Shown here: one piece after another, positions 55,598 through 63,693 of the stretch
Layout: the number at the start of each line of letters is the position of its first letter
Position numbering within the stretch: position 1 is the stretch's first letter
Source: Novosphingobium sp. MW5
GTDB lineage: Bacteria; Pseudomonadota; Alphaproteobacteria; Sphingomonadales; Sphingomonadaceae
Assembly (NCBI GenBank): GCA_025938935.1
Contig: JAPCWB010000001.1
Coordinates: 2,666,001-2,730,000 of the forward strand
Direction: 5' to 3'
DNA: 64,000 bases
Program-made: the position numbers and the translations under genes
Notes under the pieces: model-generated
The model's database searches: none
What the model was told of the DNA's origin: nothing
Seen by the model: the letters and a program-made list of their open reading frames with translations, nothing else

Positions 55598-55693
55598 TGG
55601 ATTGCCTCTCCATCAACACTAGCGGCACGCGATAAGCGACCGTCCGGTCATAGCTGCCAGCCTTGATGTATTCTGCAAATCATCGCGCCTAGT

Positions 55694-58194
55694 CTAGATT
55701 TCCTTTTGAGCGCGTGTGCGTTTCACCGCCAGCGCGCGGGATCGCTTGTAGCGTACGGCAGCTATCTCGTCTGATCTCATCCCTAAGGTCGCCTGCTGAG
55801 TGGCATCGGCCAGGGTGGCGAAGTCAAAAATATGCCCGTTCCCTTTAACGTATGCAGCGCGTGCGCCACCCGCCTTTTCCCATTGATATGAGAGCGGTCC
55901 GTCGCCAAAAAGGTCAATACCTGTAAGCACGATAAGCGGACTAGGTGGAACCTGCGTCCATCCCCATTTTGCCACAGATCGAAGTCCTTTGATCTCCGCT
56001 GTAGAAAGCTCGTTCTTGAGGCATGCCGCCACCAAGTATGAACCGGGCAGCATCGTCGCCAGTTCGCGAAGCCGCGCCATGTCCTTAGGTCTAAACGATC
56101 TCGCTCGCGAAACTTTTGCATTCACCGAGGATGGTAATAGGATCTCGCGCTGCCCTTCCAATGCGATCTTTTCCATACCAACCGAAAAAGTCGGTTTCGC
56201 TTTTTTCCCCTGCGTGGGTCAGTTCCAGTCCTGTGACGTAGGTAAATTCGTTCATACCTCCCAACTCTTGTTCAATAAACCTCAAGGTTAGTGCTACCGC
56301 GTACCCCCCTAGCATATCCGGGCGTCGCAAACGGACCCACAACCCTATATTTGAATAGTTTTCGGTCAGGACTACCTTGGGGAAAACGAAATGGTTTAAT
56401 GCAGCGTGCGCATGAAAGTTGCACTCCCACATCATCTAGGCTGTACCAGTTTTCTTGCGTGCAATGCGGACAGCGAGGCGCCAAGCCGAGCTGGAGCAGG
56501 CCATCCTCGACAAGGCGATCAAGCGTTTTCCACTTGCCATTGACCTTCTTATGGACAGGCCCAAGCGCTTTGACCCAATCATGTACCGAGGCGGTCTTGT
56601 CCGAATACTCATCGGAAGAGCCATCTTTCCATTCCGTGCGGCTGCGCGCCATGCTGTTTAACAGTTCAATGATAGTCCTTTCGCCGAAAATGCGAGTCCC
56701 GTTTAATCCGCCGACTGAGGCAATTATCTGCTCGGCGACACGTCCGGCGTCAGACGGAACAGCGACGATGTCGCGTGCTTTGAGCCACGATTGAATTGCC
56801 TGTTTGGGAGAGGCAAGTTGAAGGTATGAATCATCGTGAGCATAGCGATGGAAGGTGACATATCCTTCTCGAGAAACGAACTGATCGCCCATGCCTCGCA
56901 CCGGATAGCTGTCCCGGCTATTAAAGGTTGCAGCTGGCATTGCTTCGGCAATCGGCTTTCCCGCGTTATATTGACGAATTTTGACGACATTGACAAAACT
57001 TGCACCGTGCCCCCTAGAATTCACCTCGAAATCCGGCGCTTGGACCGGAAACCGCAGGCTGATCGGGTCACTGCCGTTGGGCGTGAGCTGCACTTGGCGC
57101 GATTTAAGTGACATGGTGCTTGCGCCTGGACGCCAGTTCCGTTCATCCGCCTCAGGTTCCCGCCAGATAGCGGGATACCAGCCCTGAACTGTGACGCTGC
57201 GTTCTGCTAAGCCGGCAGTGGGTAGGTCGAGGCGCGTGAGAACAGCCTCCATGTCTAGCGACCGCGCAACTTGGATTGCGGTGTGAATCATCACGCCGTT
57301 CGGATTTGTCGGCAGCAGGCGATGATTATCCTGAATATATCGCAGGATAAAATCGCGAGACCGCTCTAGCCAATGCACATTTACTGGAATCACATTGCCA
57401 TTGAAGAGGCGAAAATTCCAGAAATCGATGAGATCAGTCCCGCTTGCTGGATCGAAGATGAAAAGCGACGGATCAGACCTGTGCGCGTGACGGAATTCGG
57501 CACCTCGCACTGTGTAGTATAGCGGATAGCCCGCTCTCCCCTCAGCAATTTCCAACCAAGTTTCAAACGATGGCGGTTTCAGTTGAGCGACGAATGCCTG
57601 CCGGTAATGTTCCTCAATATAGCCAAGCCGTTTATCGGAGGGAAAAAAGCCAAACGCTGCTTCAAAAAACACAGTGTCTTTCGCTGATCCTTTAGTGAAG
57701 TGCAAGATTTGGGGTTCAAACCGTTTCTTGAATTGGAATTCGTCAGTAAAAAGGTGGCGGTAGATATGGGATATGTTGGTACCGACATTAAGGTCGGCTA
57801 CCATCCCATGATCCTCACGAATAAGGTCATCGAAATCATATAGATACTGCCGCGTGAGCCAACTCGACTCCTCAGCGATCCCAATCAAATCGAGTTGCCC
57901 AGATTTGGTCTTCACTAGCAAATCCGGTTCGAAAAAACGAATGTATCCCCGGCTAACTTGCTGAGGCCGCGTCAAAGGTTGATCCCTCGACCAAGCGATT
58001 GGGAGCCGTTTCATGACGGGAATGATAGGACACATGACGCCGCCCCAAAGTGTCGTCGCTATGCGCATTACGCGCCGGAGTGACACAATGTCGCGGGGAT
58101 CGACCAGAAACCCGAGCCGGATTGGGCGGAGGGTAATATCGGCGGTGACTGGTTCTAGGCTGTCTTCGGTTCTCATTGCGCGCCAGCCTGCCAC
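55694..58194 (-). CDS. large unknown protein with zinc ribbon and PD-(D/E)XK-like nuclease (two frameshifts)
   Basis: Three overlapping open frames join into one protein of about 832 residues if two extra bases are removed, at about 56310 and 56099. The GTG at 58194 or ATG at 58176 starts it. A conserved-looking N-terminal segment (LRPIRLGFLVDPRD, TTLWGGVMCPIIPV) is followed by a long region of no recognised fold. Next comes a zinc ribbon (CPHC near 575, CARC near 595) and a nuclease-like core ETDFFGWYGK then ILGECKSFAS, giving D...EXK. SFRPKDMARLREL and a helical C-terminus follow. It is divergent from the SIR2-like gene; a DNA-targeting defence role is inferred. Confidence 0.6.
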
Positions 58195-58513
58195 ATTTGC
58201 ACTTAAAATCGATCGTATTTTTTGCGGTCCGCATTCGGATCCGTCGTTCCCGAAAGTCCTCAGGTTCTAATGGCATAGTTGTCGCCAAATCTGCCAATTC
58301 AGTGAACGGGCGGGTATCCGCAGGCTTTCCGAGATCGCGGAACTGTTTAACTGCAACTGAAAACTGTTCCTAAGATTTCGACAGGTGTGTGGTGCTTGAA
58401 AAGCGGTCCCGTAGCGCGTTGCTTCGGTCGATTTCGCAGGTAGGACCCGCGAAATAGTGAAAGAATTTGCAAGCCCAGTTGCGCGAATCGACCTAGGCTG
58501 AAACGCTCCAAGA
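58195..58513. other. divergent intergenic region between nuclease-like and SIR2-like genes
   Basis: A 319-bp AT-enriched control region for the two divergent genes. An open frame from 58297 on the minus strand (MPLEPEDFRERRIRMRT...FKCKCGRLAR) overlaps the start of the large gene and might encode a leader or short Cys-containing protein, but I cannot support it. No palindromic operator is obvious. Confidence 0.4.
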
Positions 58514-59539
58514 ATGTTCAAATCAAAGACGGTTTTCATTATCGGAGCTGGCGCCAGCGAGGAGGCGGGTCTACCCATCGGTAGCGAGCTGACCGACGTT
58601 ATTGCGGACCTTCTAAGGCTTCATATCGACTACGGACAGAGTTACCCGAACAAGGGCGACGTGCAGATTTACACTGTCCTCAAATCACTCGTCCAAAACG
58701 ATGACAGTTGGAGGGGAAATGCCTTTATCGCTACGGCGCACTCTACGGCTGATGCGATGGACATTGCGCCCTCGATCGATACCTTTTTGGAAACGCACGC
58801 ATCAAATCGTGAAATCGTACTTCTAGGGAAACTAGGTATCGCACGCGCAATCATACTGGCCGAGCAGAATAGCAAATTGGCCCCAAGGCAGCAGGGCAAA
58901 CCGTTCGAAATGAAGCAACTCGGGCCCACGTGGTACGTTAGCCTGGCGCGGCAGTTATTCACGGGCATCCCGGTCGAAAGCCCTGAAAAGGCTTTCGAAA
59001 ACGTGAGTTTCATCGTCTTCAACTACGATCGATGTCTCCAAACCTTTTTGGCACATGCATTAAGTAGGAACTTTCTGATCAGCATGGACAAAGCCGTCGA
59101 GATCCTTTCTGGAGTCACGATCGTTCATCCCTATGGAAGCTTAGGCTCCTACTTTCCGCGCCAGCCGGACCATCTCCCGTTTGCCTCAGAAGCCGCGGAC
59201 CTTCTGCAAATTGCAGAGCGAATTAAGACTTATTCGGAAAGCGTCGAGGATCCCGCAATCATCGATGCCATGCGCAAGGCTCTCGATGAAGCCGATACTG
59301 CCGTTTTCTTGGGTTTCGCGTTCCACGAGCAAAATATGAATTTGCTGAACGCCGGCTCGTATGTCCTCAAAGATCGGCGCACGTATGCGACGGCTTATAA
59401 AGTCTCCCCGCCTGACTGCGAGGTCATCAAAAGCCAGATATCGATCTTGTTTGGAGAGGCGCCGAACAACCGAACTGAGTTGTGTTCTGGCAAATGCCGG
59501 GACCTATTCTCGATGTATTGGAGAAGTTTGACCGCCTAG
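58514..59539 (+). CDS. SIR2-like protein, probable NADase-type defence effector
   Basis: A 341-residue protein with the SIR2-like fold used by antiphage systems. Motifs in order: FIIGAGASEEAGLP at residues 8-21 (NAD-binding GAGAS); FNYDRCLQTFLAHAL with N170-Y171-D172; VHPYGSLGS with H205 in the catalytic position; and FLGFAFHEQNMNLL near 265. No zinc module of classical sirtuin deacetylases is present, which fits NAD+ hydrolysis rather than deacetylation. The Asn and His expected for catalysis are intact and the frame is unbroken. It is divergent from the zinc-ribbon/nuclease gene and ends near the right attachment site. Confidence 0.8.
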   Translation: MFKSKTVFIIGAGASEEAGLPIGSELTDVIADLLRLHIDYGQSYPNKGDVQIYTVLKSLVQNDDSWRGNAFIATAHSTADAMDIAPSIDTFLETHASNREIVLLGKLGIARAIILAEQNSKLAPRQQGKPFEMKQLGPTWYVSLARQLFTGIPVESPEKAFENVSFIVFNYDRCLQTFLAHALSRNFLISMDKAVEILSGVTIVHPYGSLGSYFPRQPDHLPFASEAADLLQIAERIKTYSESVEDPAIIDAMRKALDEADTAVFLGFAFHEQNMNLLNAGSYVLKDRRTYATAYKVSPPDCEVIKSQISILFGEAPNNRTELCSGKCRDLFSMYWRSLTA

Positions 59540-59654
59540 CCCGAAGCATCCTTGATCGTCCGCAATCGTGCGCGGACAGCGGCAGCGCTATTGGGGAGCG
59601 GTTATGGGAACCATGGCCCGAACCGACAAATTCTTCTTAAAAATCAGTGAAATC

Positions 59655-59668
59655 TGGCGGACAGGGTG
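59655..59668 (+). repeat. attR: right attachment repeat within tRNA-Ser 3' end
   Basis: TGGCGGACAGGGTG (plus strand) is the 3' terminal 14 bases of the tRNA gene, including CCA, and matches attL exactly. The identity stops at the next base on both sides. Confidence 0.82.
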
Positions 59669-59744
59669 GGATTCGAACCCACGGTGAGCTTGCACCCACG
59701 GCGGTTTTCAAGACCGCTGCCTTAAACCACTCGGCCACCTGTCC
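59655..59744 (-). tRNA. tRNA-Ser(UGA)
   Basis: A 90-nt tRNA on the minus strand. The acceptor 5' arm GGACAGG pairs with CCTGTCC, followed by G and an encoded CCA. The anticodon loop CTTGAAA carries UGA and the long variable arm (GTGGGTGCAAGCTCAC) is class II, as expected for serine. The T loop reads TTCGAAT. Its 3' end is the attachment site of the neighbouring island, and the gene remains intact after integration. Confidence 0.97.
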
Positions 59745-59818
59745 AGATGGACGCGGCTAGCGGCAGTCTGCGACGAGCGCAATTCCCTTTGCTTCATGCA
59801 TGTGCAATTGTCTGGTCG

Positions 59819-60922
59819 ATGCCCGGGATTCTCCAGATCTTTCGTTTGGGCGGCGTTGCCGCTGCCGCAACCCTGATGGGGCCGCAGCAAATGGCGGCGC
59901 AATCGTCCGGCACGGTTTCTGTGCCGGTGGTCCAGCCTTTACCTTCCAATTCCGACGCCGAACCGCAGGGCGTCAACGATTCGGCCTTTCAGGGCTATGT
60001 CCAGCTCCTCGCCGCTCGCGCGCGGGCAGAGGGGGTGAGCGAGCGGACGATCAGCGCCTATACGCAGGGACTAACCGAAAACCCGCGGGTCGTGGCGCTT
60101 GACCGATCGCAGCCGGGATCGAGCACCACCAGTGCGATTCCGCGTTTCGAGCCCTATCGCCGCACCCATGTCGATGCAGCGCGGATAAACGGCGGCCGCC
60201 GCGTGTTTCAGCAGGTTTCGGGCTTCGCTCCGTCGATCGAGGCGAAGTACGGCGTGCCCGCGCCGATCCTGCTCGCCATCTTTGGTCATGAGAGCAATTA
60301 CGGTAGCTACAAGGGCGACTTCGACCTTGCCCGCTCGCTGGCCACGCTGGCCTACGAAGGCCGCCGCCGCGAGCTCTTCGCCGATGAATTCGTCGCCGTG
60401 CTCAAGATGGCCGACCGCGGCGTGCCGCGGGACCGGCTCAAGGGATCATGGGCCGGGGCCTTTGGCAATCCGCAGTTCCTGCCTTCGATGTACCTGCGCC
60501 TCGCGGTGGATGGTGACGGCGATGGTGACCGCGATATCTGGCACTCGCAGGTCGATACGCTCGCCTCGATCGCCAATTATTTTCGGGATGCCGGATGGCG
60601 ACCGGGCCAGCCGTGGGGCGTGCAGGCCTCCGTGCCCTCGGACTTCGACCGGACGTCTGTTGCAGGCAAGACCACTTCGCCGTCATGCCCGCGCGTCCAT
60701 GCCCGCCATTCGCGCTGGATGACCGTGTCCGAATGGAAGGCGAGGGAGTTCAGCCGCTCGCCCCGATCGGCGATCTCGGTCATGGCATCGCTGTTCGAAC
60801 CGGACGGGCCGGGCTCGCCAGCTTACCTGTTAACCGGGAATTATCGGGTTATCCTCCATTACAACTGCTCGAACTTCTACGCTCTTTCCGTGGGGTTGCT
60901 TGCAGATGAGATTGCCCGTTAA
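59819..60922 (+). CDS. lytic murein transglycosylase (MltB family)
   Basis: Peptidoglycan lytic transglycosylase of about 367 residues. ATG 59819 (MPGILQIFRLGG) is preferred to ATG 59747, which lies directly at the tRNA. A signal-like hydrophobic segment (GGVAAAATLMGP) precedes the mature enzyme. The MltB signature is present: YGVPAPILLAIFGHESNYG with the catalytic Glu, then SWAGAFGNPQFLPSMYL, DIWHSQVDTLASIANYF and the C-terminal NYRVILHYNCSNFYALSVG. It is followed by an RlpA-like gene. Confidence 0.92.
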   Translation: MPGILQIFRLGGVAAAATLMGPQQMAAQSSGTVSVPVVQPLPSNSDAEPQGVNDSAFQGYVQLLAARARAEGVSERTISAYTQGLTENPRVVALDRSQPGSSTTSAIPRFEPYRRTHVDAARINGGRRVFQQVSGFAPSIEAKYGVPAPILLAIFGHESNYGSYKGDFDLARSLATLAYEGRRRELFADEFVAVLKMADRGVPRDRLKGSWAGAFGNPQFLPSMYLRLAVDGDGDGDRDIWHSQVDTLASIANYFRDAGWRPGQPWGVQASVPSDFDRTSVAGKTTSPSCPRVHARHSRWMTVSEWKAREFSRSPRSAISVMASLFEPDGPGSPAYLLTGNYRVILHYNCSNFYALSVGLLADEIAR

Positions 60923-61802
60923 CCGCTTTGCGGCACTGACTTTGACTACATTGCTGATCGCCACCGGCCCCGCCGGTGCGCGTGACAAGGACGCCGCCGT
61001 GCTGACCCCGGTCACCGGCCCGGCCGCCGATTACCCGATGGTGCTGGGCGATCCCTTCGTGGTCGACGGGGTGACCTATACCCCGCAGGACAAGCTGAAT
61101 TTCGACCAGGTCGGCCATGCCCATGTTGGCACGGGGCAAGGGATCTCTATTGCCCATCGCACCCTGCCGCTGCCGAGCTATGCCGAAGTGACTTCGCTCG
61201 ATACCGGCCGCACGATCCTTGTCCGCGTGACGCGGCGCGGTCCGATGACGGGCGGCGACATTGTCGAACTGTCTCCCGCCGCCGCGACCCAGCTGGGCGT
61301 GTCGAGCGATCGGACACCGATCCGGATCCGCCGCGTCAATCCGCCCGAGCCCGAGCGCGCCGCCCTGCGCGAGGGTCGTTCTGCGCCGCTGCGGATGGAC
61401 ACGCCGATGTCGCTGGTGACCGTGCTGCGCCGCAAGCTTGAAGGCGGCGCGCCCGCGCTCCTGCCGCTTCCCAAGGTCCTTGGCGCTGCCACTCCCCCTC
61501 CTGCGCCAACCGCCCCCGCCGCGCCGTCGGTAAAGGCCGCGCCGCCGCCAAAGCCGGTGCCTGCCGTTACGGCCTCGCCCAAGGCCATTCCGGCGGGCGC
61601 GCTCGTGGTCCAGATCGGCGCTTTTTCAAGCCAGGCCAAATCGCAGGAGATCGCGAGCAAGCTGGGCGCCACGGTCTCCCCCGCAGGCAAGGTTTTCCGT
61701 GTACGCATGGGGCCATTCGCCAGCCGTGGACAAGCCGAAGCCGCACTCGCCAAGGCGCGGGCCGCTGGCTATAGCGACGCACGAATCCAGAGCGCGTCCT
61801 GA
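60906..61802 (+). CDS. RlpA-like double-psi beta-barrel protein with SPOR domain
   Basis: A 298-residue exported protein (signal FAALTLTTLLIATGPAGA). The double-psi barrel domain is at about residues 50-130 (SIAHRTLPLPSYAEVTSL, ILVRVTRRGPMTGGDIVELS). The Asp usual in the DRGPF motif of RlpA transglycosylases is Arg here (RRGPM), so catalysis is doubtful. A Pro/Ala linker leads to a C-terminal SPOR domain (VVQIGAFSSQAKSQEIA, VFRVRMGPFASRGQAE) that binds denuded septal peptidoglycan. The ATG overlaps the preceding gene's end. Confidence 0.87.
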   Translation: MRLPVNRFAALTLTTLLIATGPAGARDKDAAVLTPVTGPAADYPMVLGDPFVVDGVTYTPQDKLNFDQVGHAHVGTGQGISIAHRTLPLPSYAEVTSLDTGRTILVRVTRRGPMTGGDIVELSPAAATQLGVSSDRTPIRIRRVNPPEPERAALREGRSAPLRMDTPMSLVTVLRRKLEGGAPALLPLPKVLGAATPPPAPTAPAAPSVKAAPPPKPVPAVTASPKAIPAGALVVQIGAFSSQAKSQEIASKLGATVSPAGKVFRVRMGPFASRGQAEAALAKARAAGYSDARIQSAS

Positions 61803-61842
61803 CCCTTTCATGCAGGCCCCGCGCTAACGTGCGGGTGCCTGT

Positions 61843-63069
61843 TTGAAGACCAAATTCCTTACCTTGTTGGCACTGGCCTCGCTGCCTCTAGCCGCCACGC
61901 CGCTGCTCTCCGAACCGACACCGGTCATCGTCAGAGTCACCGACGCGCCGGAAGTCACGACGACACCCGTGGTGGTGGGCGACCGCCAGCATCCCCCTGT
62001 TGAGCTGGACACCATACCGATCGCCTTCCTTGTCGATGTCGGGTCCGGGCAGGTGCTCTATTCGAAGGAGCCGGACCGCCGCTTCCTGCCCGCCTCGATC
62101 ACCAAGGTGATGACGCTCTACACCGCGTTCGACTTGCTGAAGACCGGCCACCTCAAGCCCGAACAGCCCATGGTGATGAGCCCCGAGGCCTACCGCAAGT
62201 GGCACAATGTCGGCACTTCGCTCGAGCTGGACCTGACCAAGCAGGCGACGGTGGAAACGCTTGTCCTCGCCATCGCCAATGTCTCGGCCAACGATGCATC
62301 GGTGGTGTTGGGTGAGGGCGCGGCAGGCACCGTCGACAACTGGATCACGCTGATGAACGCCAATGCCCGCAAGCTGGGCATGACGGGCAGCCATTTCGGC
62401 ACGCCCAACGGCTGGATGGACGAGGGCGAGACCTATGTCACCGCGCGGGATCTTGTCACGCTGGCAACGGCCATGGTCTCGGCCTATCCAGACCTCTACA
62501 AGCACTATGTCGGCCACGCCTCGCTGCAATGGGATGATCGCAGCAAGCGCAACCACGATCCGCTGATCGGCAAGCTGCGCGGCGCGGACGGAATCAAGAC
62601 CGGGTTCACCAACCGGGCCGGCTATGGCTATCTTGGCTCGGCCGAGCGTGACGGGCGGCGGCTGGTCATGGTCGTGGCCGGGGTCGATCGCGGCAAGGAA
62701 CGCGACAAGGCCGCCGCCGCGCTGATGGAATGGGGCTTCTCGGCCTTCTCGAACCGTCCGATCTTCGCCCCCGGAGCGCAAGTCGGGGAAGTGCGGGTGC
62801 AGGGCGGCGAGGCGCTTCATGTTCCGGTGGTCGCCCCGGCGGCCTTTGGCATCACCATTCCGCGCGACGCAGGTAGCGACGTGAAGGTGCGGATCGTCTA
62901 TGAAGGCCCGGTCCAGGCTCCGGTGGCAAAGGGAAGCATGATCGCCGCGCTCGAAATCGATACCGGCAAGGGTGAGCCGCACCGCGTGCCGCTGTTCGCG
63001 GGTGCGGACGTGGCCCCGGCAGGCTGGCTCGCCCGCCTGCGCAACGGCGTGGTGAGTCCCTTCCTGTGA
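61843..63069 (+). CDS. dacC: D-alanyl-D-alanine carboxypeptidase (penicillin-binding protein 5/6 family)
   Basis: Serine-type DD-carboxypeptidase of 408 residues that trims pentapeptide side chains. A TTG start at 61843 leads into the signal peptide KFLTLLALASLPLAATPLL. The three penicillin-binding motifs are present: SITK (near residue 88, PASITKVMTLYT), SAN (VSANDASVVLGEG) and KTG (DGIKTGFTNRAGYG). A C-terminal beta domain follows. The stop overlaps the tmk GTG by four bases. Confidence 0.94.
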   Translation: MKTKFLTLLALASLPLAATPLLSEPTPVIVRVTDAPEVTTTPVVVGDRQHPPVELDTIPIAFLVDVGSGQVLYSKEPDRRFLPASITKVMTLYTAFDLLKTGHLKPEQPMVMSPEAYRKWHNVGTSLELDLTKQATVETLVLAIANVSANDASVVLGEGAAGTVDNWITLMNANARKLGMTGSHFGTPNGWMDEGETYVTARDLVTLATAMVSAYPDLYKHYVGHASLQWDDRSKRNHDPLIGKLRGADGIKTGFTNRAGYGYLGSAERDGRRLVMVVAGVDRGKERDKAAAALMEWGFSAFSNRPIFAPGAQVGEVRVQGGEALHVPVVAPAAFGITIPRDAGSDVKVRIVYEGPVQAPVAKGSMIAALEIDTGKGEPHRVPLFAGADVAPAGWLARLRNGVVSPFL

Positions 63070-63693
63070 CACGCGGCCGCTTCATCGCGCTGGAAGGCGG
63101 GGAAGGGGCGGGCAAGAGCACCCAGGCCCGGCTATTGGCCGAGGCGCTGCGGGCACGCGGAATTGAGGTTGTTACCACCCGCGAACCCGGCGGGACCGCG
63201 GGCGCGGAGGCCATCCGCGCGCTCCTTTTAGGACTGGACGGCGAAGGCTGGCACCCGCGCGCCGAGGCGCTGCTGTTCGCCGCCGCCCGGTCCGACCATG
63301 TCGAACGCCTGATCCTGCCAGCCGTGGAGCGCGGTGCATGGGTGATCTGTGACCGCTTTGTCGATTCGAGCCGCGCCTATCAGGGCGGCGGCGGGGGACT
63401 CTCGGACGCGGATGTGATGGAACTTCACCGCATCGGCAGCCGGGGCCTGCTCCCTGATCCTGACCCTGCTGATCGAGGTCAGCCCCGAAGTCGCCGCCGA
63501 GCGCCTTTCCGCGCGCGATGGAGACATGTCCGACCGGATCGGCGGCCGCCCGGCAGACTTTCACGCCCGCGTCGCCGCCGCCTTCGCGCGCTTTGCCGAT
63601 GAGCAGCCGGAACGCTTCGCCCGCATCGACGGAAATGGCGATGCCGAAAAAACGCATCGTGCGATCCTTTCCGCCATCGAGGCGCTGGCATGA
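63066..63693 (+). CDS. tmk: dTMP kinase (frameshifted in this sequence)
   Basis: Phosphorylates dTMP to dTDP. From GTG 63066, RGRFIALEGGEGAGKSTQARLLA gives the P-loop, followed by TTREPGGTAGAEAIR and VICDRFVDSSRAYQGGGG. After GLLPD the frame is lost. Removing one base at about 63459 restores LTLLIEVSPEVAAERL, RIDGNGDAEKTHRAILSAIE and a stop at 63691-63693 (208 residues). dTMP kinase is essential, so a sequence error is very likely. Translation is coupled to dacC and holB by four-base overlaps. Confidence 0.93.

Larger units (their letters stand above)
47881..59668 (+). mobile_element. integrated genomic island in tRNA-Ser(UGA)
   Basis: An 11.8-kb element bounded by 14-bp direct repeats: 47881-47894 on the left and 59655-59668 inside tRNA-Ser on the right. 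It encodes a P4-type integrase, an AlpA-like HTH protein, replication-like proteins, several small unknown proteins and a cargo of Mrr, a zinc-ribbon/nuclease-like protein and a SIR2-like protein. The right half is visibly AT-richer than the chromosome. No conjugation, capsid or packaging genes are seen, so it resembles a satellite-like or integrative element needing helper functions. Boundaries rest on the repeat and gene content. Confidence 0.82.

Noticed and set aside
57953..58297. Minus-strand ORF (MPLEPEDFRERR...) before the zinc-ribbon gene
   Set aside because: Most of it overlaps the better-supported gene in another frame, and its C-terminal half is Arg/Pro/His-rich noise. A short leader peptide cannot be excluded.
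9274..63693. Programmed ribosomal frameshifting as an explanation of the broken genes
   Set aside because: The sites have no common slippery heptamer, shifts occur in both directions, and the genes (tmk, grpE, rph) are not known for recoding.
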